From: Streptomyces sp. ISL-10
Lineage (GTDB): Bacteria; Actinomycetota; Actinomycetes; Streptomycetales; Streptomycetaceae
Length of the DNA stretch: 38,866 bases
Reading direction: 5' to 3'
Assembly: GCF_018614575.1 (NCBI RefSeq)
Contig: NZ_JAGGOJ010000024.1
Location: 241 to 39,106, forward strand
Shown here: piece after piece, positions 1 through 6,729 of the stretch
Layout of the letters: each line of letters begins with the position of its first letter
How positions within the stretch are numbered: the stretch's first letter is position 1
Translations under genes and position numbers: made by a program
Notes under the pieces: model-generated
The model's database searches: none
The model's input: the letters and a program-made list of their open reading frames with translations, nothing else
Told to the model about the DNA's origin: nothing

Positions 1-301
1 GCGGCGCCGGTGCGGCGGCCGGGCGGGCGGCGTCGGGCGGCGTGGCATGCGGCGCGGCCGGGGGTTCGGCGGGCGGGCCAGGGACCGGCGGCTCCGAAGC
101 CGTGGGGCCGGGTGCGCCCGTGGCCGACGGCGCCGAGGACGTGCCGGGGGCCGAGGGCTCCGCGGGCGTACTCGAGGGCGGCGGCTCCGACGACGTACCC
201 GAAGACGCCGAACGGTCCGACCACCCCAGGTACGCCCCGCAGTTGCCGCAGAAGTCGTCCGTGGAGCCGTTGGACGCCCCGCACGCGGGACAGGCGCGCA
301 T
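1..301 (-). CDS. Zinc-ribbon protein of the eCIS locus, N-terminal part (cut by window edge)
   Basis: The minus strand opens with an ATG at 301 and stays open to the window edge (100 codons seen). Residues 1-25 carry two CxxC pairs (CPAC at 4-7, CGNC at 18-21), the layout of a small zinc ribbon. The rest is a Pro/Ala/Ser/Thr-rich linker, so any folded C-terminal domain lies outside. It starts 4 nt after the stop of the tail protein I gene, so it is the next gene of the baseplate operon. Proteins with an N-terminal zinc ribbon and a long linker are common at this place in Streptomyces eCIS loci; their function is not settled. The family call is inference from motif and position. Confidence 0.75.
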   Translation of the reverse strand, partial: MRACPACGASNGSTDDFCGNCGAYLGWSDRSASSGTSSEPPPSSTPAEPSAPGTSSAPSATGAPGPTASEPPVPGPPAEPPAAPHATPPDAARPAAAPAP

Positions 302-305
302 GGCG

Positions 306-869
306 TCACCTCCCTTCGTCGACGGGCGGGCCGGGCAGGACTTCCACCCGGCAGACGGTGTGCACCGGGCACATGGCCCTGACGACCTCGTGGACCCTGG
401 CCGGGTCGGCCCAGGCCCCGTGGTCCGGCCACACCCGCACCAGGACCTCGGCGGGGGGCTCCGGCGGCAGGTCGGCGCCGGGGGTGCTCGACCACACCGC
501 GCCGCCGTCCCCGATGACCTCGGCGTGCACGCCGAGCGCGAGCTGCAGCGCCTCGGCCAGGCCGCGCCGGGTACCGCTCCAGCGGTGCAGCTCCACCGCG
601 CGGGCAACCGCCTCGCGGCGCCGCTCCACCGGCCACTGCGGGTCGTCGGCGGCGCCCACCCAGGACGCCAGCCAGGCCAGGAAGTCGGCCGGGGCCACCC
701 GGGGGTCGAGATAGGCGGGCAGGTTGTCGAGGGTCGCGAACACCGGGGCGAGGACGGTGTCCAGTCCGGCGGTGAAGCGCTGCGCGAAGTCGTCGTCGGC
801 GTACAGCGCGGGCAGCTGCCCGCCGATCGGGTGCCGGCTCGGCAGACCGGGTATCGCGGCGCGGCTCAT
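306..869 (-). CDS. Phage tail protein I-like baseplate protein (187 aa)
   Basis: The protein resembles the phage P2 gpI / tail protein I family that sits at the baseplate periphery. The N-terminal part has the typical stretch PGLPSRHPIGGQLPALYADD, then LAWLASWVGA and HRWSGTRRGL, a pattern that recurs in actinobacterial eCIS tail proteins. The ATG at 869 overlaps the stop of the upstream J-type gene by 4 nt (ATGA), which fixes the start and implies translational coupling. No receptor-binding fibre domain is visible. Identification rests on recognised motifs and on gene order (gp25, J, I), which is the usual order of contractile tail baseplates. Confidence 0.85.
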   Translation of the reverse strand: MSRAAIPGLPSRHPIGGQLPALYADDDFAQRFTAGLDTVLAPVFATLDNLPAYLDPRVAPADFLAWLASWVGAADDPQWPVERRREAVARAVELHRWSGTRRGLAEALQLALGVHAEVIGDGGAVWSSTPGADLPPEPPAEVLVRVWPDHGAWADPARVHEVVRAMCPVHTVCRVEVLPGPPVDEGR

Positions 870-2827
870 CCCCGTGCCTCCGGCTCCACGGCCGTGACGA
901 CCACCTGGTGCTGGTAGGAGAAGACCAGCGCGCCCGCGGCCAAGTCGACGCGGTCCGTCGGCGCGCCGCGCCGCCCGGTGATCGGGTCGGCGGGGAACAG
1001 CAGGATCTCCTCGATCAGCGCGTTGCCGGTGGCGCGTTGGAGGACGCCGAAGACGTCGCCGTACTGGACCGGTCGTCCGAAGGGCCAGCCGGTGCCGTCC
1101 GGGCCGCCGACCAGCGGGTTGAGGTGGCGGAACAGGGCGGCCAGGGCCGCGTCGCGGACGCGGCCGGTGTCGGCGGGGGCCGCCGACAGCCTGGCGACCA
1201 CGGTGACGCCCTGGTAGGCCGGCGGCTCGACGACCAGGCGGGTGCCGATCAGACGGCGTTCGTCGAGGCTCGTGGTGATCGTCCGCAGGACCTGGTCGGA
1301 GGGGATGAGCTGTTCGAAGCGGAGGCGGTCGTCTCCTTCGTCGGCCACCGCGTCCGGGACCACCAGCACCCGTACCGCGCCCGCTCCTTCGGCGGCGGGC
1401 AGGCAGCGGACCCGGCGTACCGAGGGCGCGGCCTGGCCGGCGATGATCTCGTAGTCCCCGGCGGTGACGGCGCGTTCCTGCATGCGCAGCGCGTCCGGTG
1501 CCCGCAGCCGGGCGTTGGCGAGGGTCTCGCCGGCGACGCCGCCGCCGGCCGACTCCCGGTTGACGACCCGTGCGACGTAGGGGACGGAGCTGCGCAGTAC
1601 GGAGATCGCCCCGCGGGCCACGTTGCCCGCGGGGCCGCCGCCGGTGCGGTAGCGGGCCGCCCGGATCTGGGCGCCCTTGGGCGGCACGGCGCCGCACTGC
1701 CGCAGGGTGCCGTCCGGTTCGCGCAGCGCCGGCGGGAAGGTGAACTCGCCGGTGGTGGCGTCGACCTGGACATGGCGGTCGGCCGGGCCCGAGCGGCCGA
1801 AGTGCTCGACCACGTCCCAGCGCTGCCAGCCCTCGGCCGAGGACACCTCCACCACGGGGGGCTCGCGGTCGAGGAGGACCGGCGGGCGGCCGAGCCGGAA
1901 CGTCTGCCCGGCGACGCCCTCCGAGGTGCCGAGTGGTACGTCGGTCTCGCTCTCGGCGTGCTCGACGGTCATGGTGCCGCCCACGGTGAACACGGACGCC
2001 TCGCGCACCGTCGGGGACTCCGAGTAGAACGGCTGGCCCGGCTCCGCCTCGGTGACCCGGCAGCGCAGCCAGCCGGCCCGGGTCCCGCCGATCACCGACG
2101 CGGTGTGCCCGGCCGGTACGTACACGATGACCTCGCCGGGCCGGTTCAGGCCGCCGGTGGAGTCCTCGCCGGTCTCGCACACCTGCCAGCCGCCGCCGTC
2201 CCACGCCTCCCACACCAGCGGGGGCTGGCGCGGGTCGACGCCGATGCCCTCCACGCGGCTGTCCAGGTTCACCGCGACCACGCAGCGCGGCACCGCCGTC
2301 GGCAGGCCGAACAGCAGCGCGTCACCGGGCTGGGGTGCCGCCTGGAAGGCAGGGATGTCGCGGCCTTCGGCGAGCTCACCGGTCCGGTCGGTCTGCTCAC
2401 CGGCGCGGGACGCGGTCACCAGGCGGATCAACTCGCTGGGCATGATGCGCAGTTCGTCCGTGGTGGTGAACACCACGGCCTCGTCGGCCTCGCCGCCCGC
2501 GGTGGCCACCTCGGTGCCCGGGGTCAGTGTCACCGTGTCGGGCTGCGGCGCCGACAGCCAGAAGTCGACCTCGGCCACGGCTGCGGCCGGCGGGAACAGG
2601 CGGATGCCGAGCAGGTCCAGGAAGGCGGTGTAGTTCTTGTCGGGGACCCGGTTCAGCCGGTACAGCAGCTGATCCACGAGGTAGGCGAACGTCTCGATGA
2701 GGGTGACGCCCGGGTCGGAGACGTTGTGGTCGGTCCACTCCGGGGCACGCTGCTGCACATACCGCTTCGCCTCGTCGACGAGCTGCTGGAACCGCCGGTC
2801 GTCCAGGTTGGGGGAGGGCAGGGCCAT
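866..2827 (-). CDS. Baseplate J/gp6-like wedge protein (653 aa)
   Basis: Large baseplate wedge protein of the gpJ / gp47 / Afp11-12 group. The N-terminus (LPSPNLDDRRFQQLVDEAKR, then PEWTDHNVSDPGVTLIETFA, LVDQLLYRLNRVP) is the hallmark of the 'putative baseplate assembly protein' family of eCIS loci. The C-terminal third contains MQERAVTAGDYE and a segment near PVQYGDVFGVLQ that matches the J-family core. The ATG at 2827 was chosen because it touches the stop of the preceding gp25-type gene (TGATG) and because the family signature starts there. It should polymerise around the spike hub to form the baseplate. Confidence 0.92.
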   Translation of the reverse strand: MALPSPNLDDRRFQQLVDEAKRYVQQRAPEWTDHNVSDPGVTLIETFAYLVDQLLYRLNRVPDKNYTAFLDLLGIRLFPPAAAVAEVDFWLSAPQPDTVTLTPGTEVATAGGEADEAVVFTTTDELRIMPSELIRLVTASRAGEQTDRTGELAEGRDIPAFQAAPQPGDALLFGLPTAVPRCVVAVNLDSRVEGIGVDPRQPPLVWEAWDGGGWQVCETGEDSTGGLNRPGEVIVYVPAGHTASVIGGTRAGWLRCRVTEAEPGQPFYSESPTVREASVFTVGGTMTVEHAESETDVPLGTSEGVAGQTFRLGRPPVLLDREPPVVEVSSAEGWQRWDVVEHFGRSGPADRHVQVDATTGEFTFPPALREPDGTLRQCGAVPPKGAQIRAARYRTGGGPAGNVARGAISVLRSSVPYVARVVNRESAGGGVAGETLANARLRAPDALRMQERAVTAGDYEIIAGQAAPSVRRVRCLPAAEGAGAVRVLVVPDAVADEGDDRLRFEQLIPSDQVLRTITTSLDERRLIGTRLVVEPPAYQGVTVVARLSAAPADTGRVRDAALAALFRHLNPLVGGPDGTGWPFGRPVQYGDVFGVLQRATGNALIEEILLFPADPITGRRGAPTDRVDLAAGALVFSYQHQVVVTAVEPEARG

Positions 2828-3249
2828 CAGGCGGCGCCCCATTCCTCGGCCCCCTCCTCGGAGGGGATCGTGTAGAAGGGAAAGACCAGGTTGCGCCGGT
2901 CGTTGGTGGAACGCAGGGTGTAGTGCACGTCGATGTAGAGGGTGCCGTCCTCGACGGCGTCGAAGGCGACCACCACGTCGTCGACCGCGATGCGCGGCTC
3001 CCACCGCTCCAGGGCCTCGCGCACCCGCTGGGCGATCCGTCCGGCGGTGGCACCGTCGCCGGGCGCGAAGACGTAGTCGTGGATGCCGCAGCCGAACTCG
3101 GGGCGCATGGGCCGCTCGCCGGGCGCGGTGCCGAGGACCAGGCGGATCGCCTCCTCGATCTCCCGCTCCCGTTCGACCATGCCGATCCCGCCGGTCGGCC
3201 CGACCCGCAGCGGGAACGCCCAGCCGCGGCCGATGAACCGGTCGCTCAT
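2827..3249 (-). CDS. GPW/gp25-family baseplate protein (140 aa)
   Basis: Small wedge-core protein related to T4 gp25 and P2 gpW, equivalent to Afp9/Pvc9. Visible signatures are GRGWAFPLRV near the N-terminus, the charged helix EREREIEEAIRLVLGTAPGE, the family-defining RPEFGCGIHDYVF, and a C-terminal strand YIDVHYTLRSTNDRRNLVFP. The gp25 fold usually carries a conserved acidic residue that links to the sheath handshake domain. The ATG at 3249 overlaps the PAAR gene stop by one base. Length is normal for the family. Confidence 0.93.
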   Translation of the reverse strand: MSDRFIGRGWAFPLRVGPTGGIGMVEREREIEEAIRLVLGTAPGERPMRPEFGCGIHDYVFAPGDGATAGRIAQRVREALERWEPRIAVDDVVVAFDAVEDGTLYIDVHYTLRSTNDRRNLVFPFYTIPSEEGAEEWGAA

Positions 3250-3587
3250 CACGCGCCCCCGATCAGGACGTTCAGGGCACCGCCCGAGATCATCGCGCCG
3301 CACGTGGTCTTGTCGCGCATCTTCGCGGCCGGCAGCCCGCCGATGAGGACCTGGCCCCGGGCGAGCGCGGCCGGGTCGGGCATGACCACGTTGCCCGGTC
3401 CCAGGGCCAGGTGCGGGGGCATCGCGCAGGTGTGCACACTGCCCGGGGGGCCGGGGAGGCCCGTGGTCACGGCCGCGGGGCGGCCGCCGATCAGCACGCG
3501 CAGCATCACCTGGGCGGCGGGGCCGGTCGGCAGGGCGATCACGCCGCCGTGGTTGGTGGGGTCACCGGTACGGGCTGCGGCCGGCAT
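3249..3587 (-). CDS. PAAR-type spike tip protein (112 aa)
   Basis: PAAR-domain protein that should cap the VgrG-like spike and form the sharp tip of the injection needle. It begins AAARTGDPTNHGG and has repeated short glycine-proline turns and strands (RVLIGGRPAAV, GQVLIGGLPAAKM), with conserved His and Cys residues (HTC near 51-53, TTCG near 95-98) that may bind a metal as in known PAAR tips. It lies between the spike gene and the gp25 gene, the usual place. No toxin extension is fused to it. The ATG at 3587 has a GGAG-like ribosome site just upstream. Confidence 0.9.
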   Translation of the reverse strand: MPAAARTGDPTNHGGVIALPTGPAAQVMLRVLIGGRPAAVTTGLPGPPGSVHTCAMPPHLALGPGNVVMPDPAALARGQVLIGGLPAAKMRDKTTCGAMISGGALNVLIGGA

Positions 3588-3629
3588 GCGGACTCCTTGG
3601 GAATGATGGGAACGTCGGGGAGACAGAGG

Positions 3630-5459
3630 TCAGTTGATCCGGATGAGCTTGGCCTTGAGGACGCCCAGCAGACCGCCGTCGACGGTGACGTTCGACGAGC
3701 CGTTGACGCTCACCGTGCGGCCGCCGATCTTCACCCCGACCCGGCCCTGGATGTCCACGTTCCGGCCCGACACGCTCACGTCGCCGCGCCCCGCGTCCAG
3801 GGTGATGCCCTTCTTGTCGAGCAGGACGGAGCTGAGGGGCCGCTGGCGGCCCTTCCCGGCGTAGACGGTCAGCTCGATCCGGTCCCGCCGGTTGTCCAGG
3901 AACACTTCGAGGCGCTCGTCGGCGCTCGTCAGCCGCACCCCGGAGCGACCGGGCGCCCGCGCGTCCAGCAGCTCCACCCGGTGCCCCGAACGCGACACGA
4001 GGGAGCGCCGGTTGAGCTTCCCGGTGGTCTTGTCGACCAGCGGGACGTCGTGCGGCGAGGGCTTGTCCACGCCGTTGTAGAGCCCGCCGATGACGTACGG
4101 GCTGTCCAGCAGGCCCTGTTCGAAGCCGACCAGGACCTCGTCGTTGACCTCCGGGCTGAACACGCCGCCACCGCCCTTGCCGCCCCACTGCACGGTGCGC
4201 ACCCAGTCGGTGACGTAGGTGTCGTCCAGCCAGGGGAACTTCAGCCGTACGCCGCCGGACTCGCCGCCGCCGGGTTCGCGTACGTCGGTCACCACGCCGA
4301 TGGCCAGACCGGGCATGCGGGGTCCGCGGCCGGGCGCGTTCGCGCCGGTCACCAGGCCCGTCAGGGAGCGGTCCGGGCTGGCGCTGACCCACACCGTCGT
4401 CCGGTATCCGCCGTGCGGTTCGAGGACGTGCTGCACCGCCGTCGCCGTGTACTTCCCGGAGAACGCCTGCCCGACGTTGCCGAGCGCCACGGGCTTGCCC
4501 GCCCGCAGCTTGGGGTTGCCCTCGACGAGCGCCTCCAACTCGCCGAATCCGGCGCTGACTTCGGCGGCCGTGGCGTCCGCGACCGCCTTCGTCTCGGCGT
4601 GGGTGCGGTACGGGGTGTCCGTGACGGTCAGCTTCGACGACTTGCCGAACCGGGCGGCGAACGCCGGGCTCAGTCCCGGCACCACCGTTTCGCTGTTCAC
4701 CGACGGCTTGCGGGCCACCAGGGGCCGCTTGTTGGCGACGTCCCAGCCGCGCACCTCCACCTGCTGCGCGCCGTCCGCGGCCGACAGGGACGCCCGCAGC
4801 GCCAGCAGGTTGCGCCCGTACTCCAGCACCATCGGGCTGCGGGTCGCCGGGGTCGACGGGGCGGGCGCGCCGGACGCCTTCCGCGGCTTGGTGAACTGCA
4901 GCAGCCCCTTGTCGTCGACCCGCACCTGCGCGCCGCTCTCCCCCGCCAGGAACTGCAGGAAGTCCCAGTCGGACACGTTGGCCTGCGACAGCTGCTGGTA
5001 GGTGACCGGCTCGGCCTCGACCTTCCCGCAGGCCAACCCGGCCCCAGCGGCGACCTTGCGGACGATCGCCGCCGCCGTCATGTTCCGGTACGCCACGACC
5101 TTGCGGCCCCGCTGAAGGCGGTGCGCCTTGGAGTAGGCGCGCACCACCGTGAACGAGCCCGTGCGGTCCCGGTCCAGCTCCAGGGCGGTCACCTCGCCGC
5201 TGAACAGCCGCTCGCGCGCCTGCCCCGAGACGGTCACCACCGACACCTTCAGCGGGGTGCCGATGGTGATGCCGGTCTTCTGGAGGAACTCGTGGTCGGG
5301 GTCGCGGAAGGTGAGGACGGCCGCGTCCGGCAGGCCCACGTTCTCGTCGACCACGCAGTTCACCAGCTGGGCGGCCCAGGTCCGCGGGAGTTCGGCGGGC
5401 GTCTCGATGACCGGGTCGGCCGCGAACGACCGGCCGCCCCGCGCCTCGGATGTGCTCAC
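3630..5459 (-). CDS. VgrG-like spike/hub protein (gpD-gp5 fusion, 609 aa)
   Basis: Central spike of the needle, corresponding to Afp8/Pvc8. The first ~340 residues are hub-like (late control protein D fold; for example GTPLKVSVVTVSGQARERLF and RGRKVVAYRNMTAAAIVRKV). Around residues 370-450 there is an OB-fold segment with GIVTDVREP-type and LKFPWLDDTYVTDWVRT motifs typical of the VgrG/gp5 OB domain, followed by DEVLVGFEQGLLDSPYVIGG. The tail is rich in short beta repeats (DVSVSGRNVDIQG, VKIGGRTVSVNGS), as expected for the triple-stranded needle. The GTG start overlaps the stop of the LysM gene by 4 nt (GTGA). No fused effector domain is seen. Confidence 0.93.
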   Translation of the reverse strand: MSTSEARGGRSFAADPVIETPAELPRTWAAQLVNCVVDENVGLPDAAVLTFRDPDHEFLQKTGITIGTPLKVSVVTVSGQARERLFSGEVTALELDRDRTGSFTVVRAYSKAHRLQRGRKVVAYRNMTAAAIVRKVAAGAGLACGKVEAEPVTYQQLSQANVSDWDFLQFLAGESGAQVRVDDKGLLQFTKPRKASGAPAPSTPATRSPMVLEYGRNLLALRASLSAADGAQQVEVRGWDVANKRPLVARKPSVNSETVVPGLSPAFAARFGKSSKLTVTDTPYRTHAETKAVADATAAEVSAGFGELEALVEGNPKLRAGKPVALGNVGQAFSGKYTATAVQHVLEPHGGYRTTVWVSASPDRSLTGLVTGANAPGRGPRMPGLAIGVVTDVREPGGGESGGVRLKFPWLDDTYVTDWVRTVQWGGKGGGGVFSPEVNDEVLVGFEQGLLDSPYVIGGLYNGVDKPSPHDVPLVDKTTGKLNRRSLVSRSGHRVELLDARAPGRSGVRLTSADERLEVFLDNRRDRIELTVYAGKGRQRPLSSVLLDKKGITLDAGRGDVSVSGRNVDIQGRVGVKIGGRTVSVNGSSNVTVDGGLLGVLKAKLIRIN

Positions 5460-6175
5460 TGGTCCTCCTCAGCGCCCGCGTCACGCAGCCCCGGCACCAC
5501 CAGTTCGGTGCCGGGTACGAGAGCCATCGGGTCGTCGATGCCGTTGGCCTCCGCGATGACCCGCCAGGCCGTCGCGTCGCCGTACTCCCGCCAGGCCAGC
5601 AAGGCCAGGCTGTCGCCCGCCACCACGGTGTGCGTGCTGCGGGCGGTGCGCGCCCCGGACGTCGGGTTCTGGCCCGCCGGGTCGACACTCGCCTCCTCGA
5701 TGGACAGCGCGCAGGTGGCCCGCAGCGGCTTGCCGTCCACGTCGAACAGCGTGTAGCTCACCGACAGGCTCGACAGCACCCCGTCGAACGACGTCGTCCG
5801 CGCCATGCCCCACTCGAACCGCACCCACGGGCTGGCCGGCTTCTTGCGGCCCAGGCTGGCCGGGGTCGGCACGCACCCCTTCATCAGCTTCTCCACCGCC
5901 AGCTCCACGGAGTTGTCGTGGGTGGCGGTGGCGTCCAGGAACACCTCCAGGCTGAGCGTGCGCGGGCCGCTGCCGACGAACTCCGGCAGCGCCGACTGTC
6001 CCGCCATCCGGGACGGGGTGCGCCGCCATTCGGTGCTCTTGCGCAGCTCCAGGGTGGAGGGGTTGAACTGGAGGTTCAGCCGCGCGATGGTCCCGCCGGG
6101 CTTGGCGCCGACGGAGGTGGGGGGCTCCTTCAGGGTCAGCTGGGCCCTGGCCCGGCTGGAGCGTGCTGGGGACAC
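5456..6175 (-). CDS. LysM-domain hub/tube-adaptor protein (239 aa)
   Basis: Afp7-like protein that joins the inner tube to the spike hub. Residues ~30-170 form a tail-protein domain (LNLQFNPSTLELRKSTEWRR, then LSLEVFLDAT). Residues ~180-230 are a LysM motif (HTVVAGDSLALLAWREYGD, WRVIAEANGIDDP, LVPGTELVVPG). LysM here is thought to serve structural contact in the baseplate rather than cell-wall binding. The GTG at 6175 is preceded by a near-perfect Shine-Dalgarno AAAGGAGGT, the strongest in this operon. Its 3' end overlaps the spike gene by 4 nt. Confidence 0.92.
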   Translation of the reverse strand: MSPARSSRARAQLTLKEPPTSVGAKPGGTIARLNLQFNPSTLELRKSTEWRRTPSRMAGQSALPEFVGSGPRTLSLEVFLDATATHDNSVELAVEKLMKGCVPTPASLGRKKPASPWVRFEWGMARTTSFDGVLSSLSVSYTLFDVDGKPLRATCALSIEEASVDPAGQNPTSGARTARSTHTVVAGDSLALLAWREYGDATAWRVIAEANGIDDPMALVPGTELVVPGLRDAGAEEDQ

Positions 6176-6241
6176 GGCAGGACCTCCTTTCCTGGGACGG
6201 CTGTCGGGGCGCTGGTCGAGGGCGGAGTGCGTGAGGGCGGG

Positions 6242-6667
6242 TCAGGACGGGCGCAGGCCCTGGTGGGCGATCTCCAGGGTCTCCACCGCCGCCTGGGAGT
6301 TGGCGGGGTCGAAGGACGGACCCTGCCAGCGCACCGGGACGATCCCGGACACCTGCCAGCTGATGATCCGGGTGAGATCCGGTTTCAGCGCCACGATCTC
6401 GCCGTCCTTGGGCTCCACCCGCTTCAGCGTCTCGTCGAGCCAGCGGGCGATCTTCGCCGTGTCGGCGGTGACGGGCCGGGTGAGCGTGATGTTGGACCAG
6501 GTCACGCGGCCGGGCAGCTGCCAGGTGAAGCCGTTGTTGCCGCCCTCGGCGTACGTCTCCATCTCGACCTCGGCGCCCATGCCGGAGCACGTGTGGAAGG
6601 CGCCCAGGTCGTTGCCGCCGATCGCGAGCCGGAAATACACGCTCGTCGCGAAGATGCTGTCGGTCAT
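6242..6667 (-). CDS. Second tube-type protein / tube initiator (gp19-like, 141 aa)
   Basis: Phage tail tube family protein (T4 gp19 / Afp5-like). It starts MTDSIFATSVYFRLAIGG and contains the family pattern LGAFHTCSGMGAEVEMETYA, NITLTRPVTADTAKIARW and a C-terminal segment around WQVSGIVPVRWQGPSFD. It differs from the other tube gene at 10233-10673 and lies beside the LysM hub gene, so it most likely forms the first ring of tube on the baseplate rather than the repeating shaft. Confidence 0.9.
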   Translation of the reverse strand: MTDSIFATSVYFRLAIGGNDLGAFHTCSGMGAEVEMETYAEGGNNGFTWQLPGRVTWSNITLTRPVTADTAKIARWLDETLKRVEPKDGEIVALKPDLTRIISWQVSGIVPVRWQGPSFDPANSQAAVETLEIAHQGLRPS

Positions 6668-6729
6668 CGGTCCGTCACTCGCCAGTCAGTTCGTTCGTCG
6701 TCCGGTCGGTCATCGTCCATGGCGTGCCC

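Noticed and set aside
10..917. Long open frames on the plus strand opposite the zinc-ribbon and tail protein I genes
   Set aside because: They are complements of high-GC coding sequence, have Arg/Gly/Pro-biased translation and no family similarity, while the minus strand carries recognised genes.
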